Below are positions 1 to 5,461 of a stretch of 7,858 nt of DNA, in pieces. This DNA comes from an uncultured Prevotellaceae bacterium (GTDB lineage Bacteria; Bacteroidota; Bacteroidia; Bacteroidales; Bacteroidaceae), in contig CAMZHB010000069.1 in NCBI GenBank assembly GCA_947306605.1, forward strand, positions 1 through 7,858, written 5' to 3'. Made by a program: the position numbers and the translations under genes. Within the stretch, counting starts at the first letter, position 1, and every line of letters begins with the position of its first letter. The notes under the pieces are model-generated. The model was not told the origin of the DNA and ran no database searches. It saw nothing but the letters and a program-made list of their open reading frames with translations.

Positions 1-61
1 CCTGAGGTGCCGTAATCTGCCTGTTAACTCTGTGTTCTTGCTTCTGCGGGTCGTTCTTCAT
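1..61 (-). CDS. infC: Translation initiation factor IF-3, N-terminal fragment
   Basis: Only the first 20 codons lie in the window; the gene runs off the left edge. The readable peptide is MKNDPQKQEHRVNRQITAPQ. It resembles Bacteroidales IF3 N-termini, which begin MKND and continue with a basic stretch of the type YRINEQI. IF3 binds the 30S subunit, keeps it apart from 50S and checks start-codon selection. The start is well fixed: an in-frame TGA at 64-62 directly precedes the ATG at 61-59, so no longer form is possible. An ATG is notable because enterobacterial infC starts with AUU for autoregulation. The gene follows thrS on the same strand across a 157-base gap, matching the common thrS-infC-rpmI-rplT order. 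It seems to have its own promoter in that gap. The identification rests on a short peptide plus context. Confidence 0.82.
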   Translation of the reverse strand, partial: MKNDPQKQEHRVNRQITAPQ

Positions 62-107
62 TCAGAATCTGCGTCTTGTTTTTTATCCGTTTTTGATTTT
101 TGCGGCG

Positions 108-138
108 CAAAGTTACGATTTTCTGCCGTCCCGACCAA
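108..138 (-). promoter_or_regulatory. Bacteroidota-type promoter for infC
   Basis: On the minus strand the -7 element TAACTTTG (115-108) matches TAnnTTTG exactly. A TTGG at 138-135 lies 19 bases upstream, in the place of the -33 TTTG/TTG element. Transcription would begin near 103-101, leaving a leader of about 40 bases before the infC ATG at 61. This suggests infC can be transcribed independently of thrS. The same extended core, CGTAACTTTGC, recurs upstream of the gene starting at 5288. Confidence 0.65.
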
Positions 139-163
139 GTGAATGGCGTTTATTTTTCAATTC

Positions 164-226
164 CGTCCGTCTTATGTCCATCATGGAACGTTTTGTGTCC
201 GGCATTTTCCGTTTTATGTCAGGCAT
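164..226 (-). repeat. 21-bp tandem repeat, three degenerate copies, at the thrS 3' end
   Basis: Read on the minus strand, three 21-base units lie end to end at 226-206, 205-185 and 184-164. Each starts with ATG and holds a GACAnAAnACG core. Units 1 and 2 agree at 16 of 21 positions, and units 1 and 3 at 15 of 21. The thrS stop codon (221-219) sits inside unit 1, so the array begins in the coding end and extends into the thrS-infC gap. In the frame of the ATGs the units read MPDIKRK, MPDTKRS and MMDIRRT. They open a 37-codon lysine/arginine-rich reading frame (226-113) that ends before infC. I see no evidence that this is translated. Confidence 0.6.
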
Positions 227-1481
227 TCTTGAGCATGTCTGCCACTTCCTGCTGTATTTTGCGGATGAAGTCTTCCTTGGTCATGCTTCCCTGGTCGCCT
301 TGTCCCTGTCGCCGTACGCTTACCGTGCCTTCCGCCGTTTCTTTTTCGCCTACGATGAGCAGATAGGGGATATGGCTGATTTCTGCATCGCGTATTTTGC
401 GTCCTATCTTTTCGCTGCGGTCGTCAACGGTGGCTCTGACGTCGTTCAGATAGAATTCCTGTTTGAGCTGGTTGGCGTAACCGACGAATTTTTCGGATAT
501 GGGCAATATGGCAACCTGTGTGGGAGTGAGCCAGAGGGGGAAGTGTCCTGCGGTGTGCTCTATAAGAACGGCTACGAAGCGCTCCATGCTGCCGAAGGGG
601 GCCCTGTGTATCATTACGGGCCGGTGTTTCTCGTTGTCAGTGCCTGTATATTCGAGGTTGAAGCGTTCCGGCAGATTGTAGTCCACCTGTATGGTTCCCA
701 ACTGCCAGCTGCGTCCTATGGCATCCTTTACCATGAAGTCCAACTTGGGTCCGTAGAAAGCGGCTTCCCCATATTCGATGCGGGCTTTCAGACCTTTTTC
801 CTCGCAAGCCTCGATAATGGCCCGTTCAGCACGCTCCCAGTTTTCGTCACTTCCGATGTATTTGGCGCGGTCTGTCTTGTGGCGCAGGCTGATTTGGGCA
901 TCGTAGTTCTCAAAATTGAAGGTGCGGAACACAGTCAGTATAATGTCCATCACACGCAGGAATTCGCCCTTTACCTGATCGGGTCTGCAGAAGATATGTG
1001 CGTCGTCCTGGGTGAAACTGCGTACACGGGTCAGTCCATGCAGCTCTCCGCTCTGTTCATAACGGTATACGGTGCCGAATTCTGCGAGACGTATGGGCAG
1101 GTCTTTGTATGAATGGGGCTTACGTGCATAGATTTCACAGTGATGCGGGCAATTCATCGGCTTAAGCATGTATTCCTCGCCCTCATCCGGCGTATGTATC
1201 GGCTGGAACGAGTCTTTGCCGTATTTGGCATAGTGTCCCGACGTCACATAAAGCTGCTTGTGGCCTATATGCGGCGTAATCACCTGCTGGTATCCGTACT
1301 GCGCCTGAATGCGTTTGAGAAAATTCTCCAGACGTAGCCTCATGTCCGTTCCTTTCGGGAGCCAGATCGGCAGACCTTTGCCTACGCGCTCGCTAAACAT
1401 GAACAGTTCCATCTCTTTGCCTATCTTGCGATGGTCTCTCTTCTTTGCTTCTTCGAGCATCACAAGGTATTCGTCGAGCAT
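219..1481 (-). CDS. thrS: Threonyl-tRNA synthetase, catalytic and anticodon-binding part (downstream of in-frame TAG)
   Basis: This 420-residue frame is the C-terminal two thirds of ThrRS, which charges tRNA-Thr with threonine using ATP in the cytoplasm. Class II motif 2 (FGTVYRYE, 136-143) and motif 3 (GSMERF, 298-303) are present. So are the three expected zinc ligands: Cys111 in MNCPHH, His162 in DDAHIF and His292 in MIHRA. The anticodon-binding domain follows from about residue 320 (VAILPIS, EKIGRKIRDAE, IPYLLIVG). It begins MLDEYLVMLEEAKKRDHRKIG, immediately after the TAG at 1484-1482 and in the same frame as the upstream part. Together the parts give 647 codons including the TAG, normal for ThrRS. 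The body looks intact and under selection. It may be made by re-initiation at the abutting ATG, by read-through, or as one protein if the TAG is an error. It ends in TGA. Confidence 0.93.
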   Translation of the reverse strand: MLDEYLVMLEEAKKRDHRKIGKEMELFMFSERVGKGLPIWLPKGTDMRLRLENFLKRIQAQYGYQQVITPHIGHKQLYVTSGHYAKYGKDSFQPIHTPDEGEEYMLKPMNCPHHCEIYARKPHSYKDLPIRLAEFGTVYRYEQSGELHGLTRVRSFTQDDAHIFCRPDQVKGEFLRVMDIILTVFRTFNFENYDAQISLRHKTDRAKYIGSDENWERAERAIIEACEEKGLKARIEYGEAAFYGPKLDFMVKDAIGRSWQLGTIQVDYNLPERFNLEYTGTDNEKHRPVMIHRAPFGSMERFVAVLIEHTAGHFPLWLTPTQVAILPISEKFVGYANQLKQEFYLNDVRATVDDRSEKIGRKIRDAEISHIPYLLIVGEKETAEGTVSVRRQGQGDQGSMTKEDFIRKIQQEVADMLKNA

Positions 1482-1484
1482 CTA
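1482..1484 (-). other. thrS: In-frame amber codon (TAG) within thrS, abutting an ATG
   Basis: On the minus strand the codons read CCC AAG AAG TAG ATG CTC GAC, giving P-K-K-stop-M-L-D. Reading frame and ThrRS homology continue on both sides with no shift. A single AAG-to-TAG change explains it. The site corresponds to the linker between the editing domain and the catalytic core. panD in the same window ends at TAG with a normal protein length, so TAG still acts as stop here. No tRNA that could act as suppressor lies in the window. Confidence 0.95.
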
Positions 1485-2162
1485 CTTCTTGGGGAACGAT
1501 ATGCCGTACACGCGGGTCAGAGTCTCCCGTTTGGCGTCTCCTCTCCAAAAGGCTGCGCTTACGGCTGTCACCTTTACGGCTTTTATTGCTTCAGTTGAAA
1601 CGAGGTGAGGTCCGCGGCAGAGGTCGGTAAACGGGCCCTGGGTGTATGTACTTATGGTTCCGTCGGCCAGTTCGTTGATCAGCTCCAGCTTAAGTGTCTG
1701 TCCGTGCTCCTTAAAGAAGTCCAGGGCGTCTTGTTTTGCGATTTGCTTTTTCACAAGCGGTTCGCCCAGGCGTGCAAGTTCCGTCATCTTGTTGCTGATG
1801 GTGTCAAAGTCGCCTTCTTTTATGACTTGGCCTTCGGGAAGCAGCACATCGTAGTAAAAACCGTTCTCTATGGCGGGTCCTATGCCGAACTGGATGCCCG
1901 GATAGAGTTCCTGCAATGCTTCGGCCAGCAAGTGGGCCGATGTATGCCAGAATGCGTGCTTGGCTTCGTCGTCTTCCCATTTGTGGAGTTTCAGTGTCGC
2001 GTCTTCGTATATGGGATAGTTGAGTTCACGTACTTCTTCGTTCACACTGCAAGCCAGCACTTCCTTTGCAAGTCGGGGACTGATGCTCTCGGCTATTTCT
2101 TGGGCGGTAATACCTGCGTTATACTCTTTCACAGCTCCGTCCGGAAACGTAATTTTAATCAT
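1482..2162 (-). CDS. thrS: Threonyl-tRNA synthetase, TGS and editing part (ends at in-frame TAG)
   Basis: This 226-residue frame is the N-terminal part of ThrRS. Residues 1-60 (MIKITFPDGAVKEYNAG onward) form the TGS domain. Residues about 65-225 form the N2 editing domain, which hydrolyses mischarged Ser-tRNA-Thr. The editing residues fall at the E. coli numbers: His73 and His77 in HTSAH, Cys182 and His186 in DLCRGPH. The frame continues through TRVYGISFPKK and meets TAG, where E. coli ThrRS has lysine by my recall. The start at 2162 is preferred over an in-frame ATG at 2219. It matches the family N-terminus, and a TAATTTTG promoter element at 2193-2186 lies between the two. If termination at TAG is real, this yields a stand-alone editing protein. 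Otherwise it is the front of one 647-codon gene. Confidence 0.92.
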   Translation of the reverse strand: MIKITFPDGAVKEYNAGITAQEIAESISPRLAKEVLACSVNEEVRELNYPIYEDATLKLHKWEDDEAKHAFWHTSAHLLAEALQELYPGIQFGIGPAIENGFYYDVLLPEGQVIKEGDFDTISNKMTELARLGEPLVKKQIAKQDALDFFKEHGQTLKLELINELADGTISTYTQGPFTDLCRGPHLVSTEAIKAVKVTAVSAAFWRGDAKRETLTRVYGISFPKK

Positions 2163-2185
2163 CTTGTGTCTTATTTTAAGTGGTA

Positions 2186-2193
2186 CAAAATTA
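2186..2193 (-). promoter_or_regulatory. -7 promoter element for thrS
   Basis: TAATTTTG on the minus strand matches the Bacteroidota -7 consensus TAnnTTTG. It would start transcription near 2180, about 18 bases upstream of the thrS ATG at 2162. No good -33 TTTG is found at the 19-21 base spacing, so this is a -7-only call. The position argues against an upstream thrS start at 2219. Confidence 0.5.
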
Positions 2194-2267
2194 GCGATTT
2201 CTTTCAAGATACGCTCCATGTCGGCAAAAAATATGACGATTATCCCTCCTGTTTAAGCAAAAATGGC

Positions 2268-2275
2268 TACTTTTG
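2268..2275 (+). promoter_or_regulatory. Possible -7 promoter element for the yigZ-family gene
   Basis: TACTTTTG matches TAnnTTTG exactly. Transcription would begin about 5-8 bases after it, at or next to the proposed GTG start codon at 2280. That implies an almost leaderless mRNA. No -33 match is seen at the usual spacing, so the match could be chance. Confidence 0.35.
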
Positions 2276-2279
2276 GCGT

Positions 2280-2891
2280 GTGGATTGCAATACGTATCAG
2301 ACAATATCGGCTCCTGTAGAGTCCAAACTGGTTGAGAGGAAGAGCACGTTCCTTGCTTTTGCCCTTCCTGTGGCTTCTGAAGATGAGGTGGACAGACTTC
2401 TGCGCCGTTTTCGCAAGGATTATTACGACGCACGCCATGTTTGTTACGCCTACAGACTGGGTTGTAATGCCGATGAACGTTCCAAGTCGTCCGATAACGG
2501 GGAACCTTCGGGCACAGCCGGCAGACCGATGTTGGGATGTCTGCTTTCACACAATCTGACTGATGTTCTGGTGGTGGCAGTACGCTATTTCGGAGGTATC
2601 AAACTGGGCGTTCCGGGACTTATAGCGGCTTATAAAACGGCTACGGAGGAGGTGATACAGAAGGCAACCGTCATTACGCGTGCCATAGAGCACCGGGTGA
2701 CCCTGACATTCGGCTATGAACGCATGAACGACGTGATGCAGCTCCTCAAACGCTTCAACATTAAAATTCTGGAGAACCTGGCCGACACCAGCTGCCGTCT
2801 CGTCGTCAGCATACCCCATGAGCATTTCGGCACACTCACGCAGCAGCTTGTTAAAGTGGCTTCCGTACAAAGCACGCACGTTCAGCCGTAA
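2280..2891 (+). CDS. yigZ: IMPACT/YigZ family protein (UPF0029)
   Basis: The product is 203 residues, close to the family length of about 200. Residues 1-115 form the UPF0029/IMPACT N-domain, with DARHVCYAYRLG (50-61), the signature DNGEPSGTAG (72-81) and VRYFGGIKLGVPGL (101-114). Residues from about 135 fit the DUF1949-like C-domain (YERMNDVM). YigZ relatives are linked to translation and stress control through homology to eukaryotic IMPACT; the bacterial biochemical role is not settled. No in-frame ATG exists before codon 84. GTG at 2280 is the best start because it gives MDCNTYQTI, similar to relatives that begin near DTYKTI. The gene is divergent from thrS (117-base gap) and convergent with the DUF4270 gene. 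The last 12 residues are odd: KVASVQSTHVQ (192-202) is encoded by almost the same 33 bases as residues 80-90 of the GT5-like protein. Confidence 0.88.
   Translation: MDCNTYQTISAPVESKLVERKSTFLAFALPVASEDEVDRLLRRFRKDYYDARHVCYAYRLGCNADERSKSSDNGEPSGTAGRPMLGCLLSHNLTDVLVVAVRYFGGIKLGVPGLIAAYKTATEEVIQKATVITRAIEHRVTLTFGYERMNDVMQLLKRFNIKILENLADTSCRLVVSIPHEHFGTLTQQLVKVASVQSTHVQP
2853..2885 (+). repeat. 33-bp coding repeat, copy A (yigZ 3' end)
   Basis: This matches the minus strand of 5019-5051 at 32 of 33 positions, with 24 bases unbroken (2862-2885). The one difference, T2861 against A, is a synonymous third base (GCT/GCA, Ala). Both copies are read in the same codon phase as K-V-A-S-V-Q-S-T-H-V-Q. 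Here the copy ends one codon before the yigZ stop. Confidence 0.97.
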
Positions 2892-2929
2892 GCCGTCTCC
2901 ACGACTGTCCTGACGATGTCGGTTGTTGT

Positions 2930-2979
2930 AAAAAATAAACGGGACCTGGTTTTTTCCAAATCCCGTTTACTGTTTTTTA
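2930..2979. terminator. Bidirectional rho-independent terminator between yigZ and the DUF4270 gene
   Basis: A perfect 9-bp stem TAAACGGGA (2936-2944) / TCCCGTTTA (2961-2969) encloses a 16-base loop that itself can form a short TGG/CCA stem. A run of six T follows on the plus strand (2973-2978). Six A precede the stem (2930-2935), which become a U-tract right after the stem in minus-strand transcripts. It can therefore end both convergent genes. A third half-site, TCCCGTTA at 2982-2989, overlaps the DUF4270 stop codon and could pair with the left arm instead. Confidence 0.88.
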
Positions 2980-2986
2980 TGTCCCG

Positions 2987-4429
2987 TTATTTGAAATGGC
3001 TGTAGACTATGGATATCTGCAAGGGGTTGTCGGGGCCTCCCACGAGCTTTGTGCTGGTCAGTCCGAACTGGTTGTGAACGCTGGTGATGGTTCCCTGTCC
3101 GTTGGTGACGACTTCAATGGGTACCAGATAGACTTTGTTCCAGTCGGGATGGTCTTTTTCCCATGCTTTCTGCTTTTGCGTGCGCAGCGACTGGTTGTCC
3201 GTGGCTTTTACACCGGCTCCGTTGTCGCGTTCGTTCTTCAGCACTGAAACCATGTTGGCCAAATTGGAGAACGTGTAGGAGTTGTATTCGCTGCTATAGG
3301 GTGCGGAATAACTGGTCTTGCTGTCCGGAAGTTTGTGCTTGGCGAAAAATTCGTTCATCTCGCCCACGCGGACCATCAGGATGTAGTCGGGTGTTTCCAG
3401 GCTGTATTTGGTCTTCTCGTCGTTGTTCTGGCGTTTGAATACAAGCTGTGCACTGTTTACGGAGTCGTTGTCGTGACCGCTGTAGATGGCTTCTATGGGG
3501 AGCGTCACTTCAGTTACGATGCCGGCAGGTGTTTTCAGCATGGTGTAATCGGGACTGTTGACGAGTGCATCCAGGTTCTCGTTCTCCACCTGATTGCTTT
3601 GGATGACTTCTTCTGTGGCTGCGACGCGCTGTATTCCCACATAGGTGCTGTCGTCCTGGGTATAGGTGAAGTAAATGCTCAATGTGGTGACGTCGATGTC
3701 GACCAACGTGCCGTTTCCAGCCAGAGTTTTGAAATAGAATCCCGGAACTACGTTGCGCGTGAAGGCGTATGCGTCTTTGAAATATTCGGGATGCTGGTAG
3801 TATTTCTGCAAGATGCGTGAACCGTAGTCGGCCGGTAAGACGACGCGGATGCTTTTGTTGTAATTCGATGAGTAACGTAGGCTGTCGGTAACTGAGAGAT
3901 CGGACACGGCAAATGTGACTTGCTTCGATACGGCTCCGGCTTGCTTGTTCACATATTGCTCTGCGTCGATGTCGGTGTAGTATGTGGCGCTTTCGTCAAG
4001 CACGTTGTTGGCGTCCAACTCGTATATGCCGATTTTCATGGAGTTCAATGAGTCGCCGTAAAACGATTTTATGTACAGTCTAAGTTCGACTGAGTCGGCT
4101 ACAACTTGGCCTTTGTCTTTCTTCATCTGCGAGATGGGGGGCAGTTTGTAGTTCTCGAGCGTGTAGAACTGGGCTAAAAAGTTGCACGTGGTGGTGCTGG
4201 AAGTTTCCGGGTCGGTCACTCTGCCCAAATAACATTCGGATGTGTTGGCGATGATGGCTCCTACGCTGACGGAACGCGTATTTACGTTGAACAAAGACTG
4301 GCTCACTTCCGGCTCATCGGTACCTGGCATCACTCCAGATCCGAAATTGTCGGTGTTGTCATCGCATGCGCTGAAGAGCATACCAAACATGAAGAGGAGC
4401 AAGACGAATGCTGATGGCTTTGTATGCAT
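2987..4429 (-). CDS. DUF4270 family lipoprotein
   Basis: The product is 480 residues. Residues 4-21 form a lipoprotein signal peptide: Lys4, then the hydrophobic stretch AFVLLLFMFGMLFSA, with the lipobox ending at Cys22. The acidic residues after the cysteine (CDDNTDNFGSG) resemble the surface-export signal of Bacteroidota lipoproteins, so an outer-membrane, perhaps surface, location is inferred. The body looks beta-rich and secreted, without transmembrane segments, and fits the DUF4270 family in length, N-terminus and C-terminus (NPLQISIVYSHFK). The molecular function is unknown. An in-frame ATG at 4579 is rejected as start because it lies inside the upstream gene and would bury the signal peptide. 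The start at 4429 leaves a 43-base gap after the GT5-like gene, so the two are probably one transcript. The gene ends in TAA, inside a repeat of the terminator half-site. Confidence 0.88.
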   Translation of the reverse strand: MHTKPSAFVLLLFMFGMLFSACDDNTDNFGSGVMPGTDEPEVSQSLFNVNTRSVSVGAIIANTSECYLGRVTDPETSSTTTCNFLAQFYTLENYKLPPISQMKKDKGQVVADSVELRLYIKSFYGDSLNSMKIGIYELDANNVLDESATYYTDIDAEQYVNKQAGAVSKQVTFAVSDLSVTDSLRYSSNYNKSIRVVLPADYGSRILQKYYQHPEYFKDAYAFTRNVVPGFYFKTLAGNGTLVDIDVTTLSIYFTYTQDDSTYVGIQRVAATEEVIQSNQVENENLDALVNSPDYTMLKTPAGIVTEVTLPIEAIYSGHDNDSVNSAQLVFKRQNNDEKTKYSLETPDYILMVRVGEMNEFFAKHKLPDSKTSYSAPYSSEYNSYTFSNLANMVSVLKNERDNGAGVKATDNQSLRTQKQKAWEKDHPDWNKVYLVPIEVVTNGQGTITSVHNQFGLTSTKLVGGPDNPLQISIVYSHFK

Positions 4430-4472
4430 GGCAGGACAGTGGATATACGTTCTGATGGTTTTGAAACGCGTG

Positions 4473-5288
4473 TTATTGCTCGAAAAGTGATTCGTAGAAG
4501 TCGGCATATCGCTGGCCGGGATTGTCAGTGGCCTCATAGGGAAGCGTGGGTATGCCTTTCTCCTTCGCAAAAGCCACAAGTTCGGGGCTGGCTCCCTTTT
4601 GGGCCTGTATAATTCCGTCGCAGAAACTCAGAGAGAACTTGGCGTAGTCGGTAAAGCTCTTCAAGGGCATCCCATATTGCTCGATGCTTTCCGGAGTAAT
4701 GTTTCGGAACGCCAGACAGTCCTTGTAGTTTTCGGGAAGTGGCTTCTTGAGCTTCGTACCATGCAGTGAGTAGACCACTTTGGTGTTTGTAAAAGGCATT
4801 TCATCCTGATATGCGGCCCTGATAAAGAAAGGTGCCGTGCCCGATATCCAACCTTGGCAGTGAATAACATCGGGATACCAGCGCTGTTTCTTGATGGTCT
4901 CGATGACACTCCGCGTGTAGAAGATGGAACGTTCGTAGTTGTCGCCGTATTCTTTGTTCTTGGCGTCGCTTTCTGCGAGACGCTTGTTGAAAAAGTCCTC
5001 GTTGTCGATGAAATATACCTGAACGTGCGTGCTTTGTACGGATGCCACTTTTATTAACAGGGAATGGTCCGTGTTATTTATGATTACGTTCAGTCCGGAA
5101 AGGCGTATGACTTCGTGCAACTGGTTTCTGCGTTCGTTGACATTGCCCCATTTGGGCTGAAAAGTCCGTATTTCATTTCCCATCTCCTGGATGCTGTGGG
5201 GTATGATTCTTCCCAGTTTTGACATGGGGGTTTCAGGAACGAACGGCTCAATGGCCTGGCTGATGAAAAGGACTTTTTTTGATGTCAT
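4473..5288 (-). CDS. Starch/glycogen synthase catalytic-domain-like protein (GT5 N-domain only)
   Basis: The product is 271 residues and resembles the N-terminal Rossmann domain of GT5 glycogen/starch synthases. The start VLFISQAIEPFVPETPMSKLG (6-26) parallels the GlgA opening that ends in the KxGG ADP-glucose loop. Here Lys24 and Gly26 remain but the second glycine is Arg27. PDVIHCQGWISG (139-150) parallels GlgA's D-x-V-H-x-H-D-W-H segment with two changes. The C-terminal GT1 domain, which in GlgA holds most of the nucleotide-sugar site, is absent; full GlgA is about 480 residues. Ordinary glycogen synthesis is therefore doubtful. Such short proteins are usually annotated glycogen/starch synthase in Bacteroidales, so I infer an intact short family rather than a truncation. 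It leads a likely operon with the DUF4270 lipoprotein and diverges from panC. Residues 80-90 carry the 33-bp repeat shared with yigZ. Confidence 0.8.
   Translation of the reverse strand: MTSKKVLFISQAIEPFVPETPMSKLGRIIPHSIQEMGNEIRTFQPKWGNVNERRNQLHEVIRLSGLNVIINNTDHSLLIKVASVQSTHVQVYFIDNEDFFNKRLAESDAKNKEYGDNYERSIFYTRSVIETIKKQRWYPDVIHCQGWISGTAPFFIRAAYQDEMPFTNTKVVYSLHGTKLKKPLPENYKDCLAFRNITPESIEQYGMPLKSFTDYAKFSLSFCDGIIQAQKGASPELVAFAKEKGIPTLPYEATDNPGQRYADFYESLFEQ
5019..5051 (-). repeat. 33-bp coding repeat, copy B (inside the GT5-like gene)
   Basis: This is the partner of 2853-2885 in inverted orientation, 32 of 33 identical, encoding residues 80-90 (KVASVQSTHVQ) and followed by VYFIDNEDFF. As I recall, relatives read KVAS[IV]Q then SARMQVYFIDN here. 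The first half then looks native to this gene and the S-T-H-V part less typical. The two copies enclose 2133 bp. Confidence 0.97.
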
Positions 5289-5298
5289 AATTCGGCTT

Positions 5299-5315
5299 TT
5301 TGCAATGCAAAGTTA
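5299..5315 (-). promoter_or_regulatory. Promoter -7 element and overlapping palindrome upstream of the GT5-like gene
   Basis: On the minus strand TAACTTTG (5315-5308) matches TAnnTTTG, with the same extended core CGTAACTTTGC as the infC promoter. It would start transcription about 12-15 bases before the ATG at 5288. No clear -33 TTTG is present at 19 bases. The 13-bp palindrome TTTGCA-A-TGCAAA (5299-5311) overlaps the element and the start site and could bind a regulator. Confidence 0.55.
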
Positions 5316-5388
5316 CGAAAAAAATAGTAATTAGGCACCTGCGGGCCCACAAAAGTTTTGCATTTACGCGTTTTGAGGGCATGGAAAC

Positions 5389-5419
5389 TTCGTTATATAA
5401 AATAAAAGTTGTTATTTTG
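5389..5419 (+). promoter_or_regulatory. Possible promoter for panC-panD
   Basis: TTATTTTG (5412-5419) matches the -7 consensus TAnnTTTG except at one position. TTCG (5389-5392) lies 19 bases upstream as a weak -33 element. The predicted leader is about 35-40 bases. It is the best candidate in the 173-base divergent gap, which is otherwise AT-rich without further clear signals. Confidence 0.4.
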
Positions 5420-5461
5420 CATCCCGGAAAGTAATAAATCCACAAATCAAGCGACAGGAGA

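Noticed and set aside
93..1112. Long plus-strand open frame of 339 codons, antisense to thrS
   Set aside because: It lies almost wholly opposite the conserved thrS catalytic region, has no recognisable family, and is an expected by-product of thrS codon use.
1482..1484. Reassignment of TAG to an amino acid in this organism
   Set aside because: panD ends at TAG at the family's normal length, a terminator follows, and no other in-frame TAG occurs in the remaining genes. One sense TAG is weak support for recoding.
2163..2219. Longer thrS start at ATG 2219
   Set aside because: The added 19 residues do not fit ThrRS N-termini, and the likely promoter element (2193-2186) lies downstream of that ATG.
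1605..2279. Upstream open extension of the yigZ frame
   Set aside because: It runs antisense through the thrS editing domain and shows no similarity to YigZ. Real family similarity starts at about 2283.
2640..3625. Peptide ATEEVIQ shared by the YigZ-family and DUF4270 proteins
   Set aside because: The third base differs in every one of the seven codons, so there is no DNA repeat and chance is the best explanation, unlike the two codon-exact repeats.
4430..4579. Longer DUF4270 start at ATG 4579
   Set aside because: It would overlap the 3' end of the GT5-like gene and place the lipoprotein signal peptide about 50 residues inside the protein.
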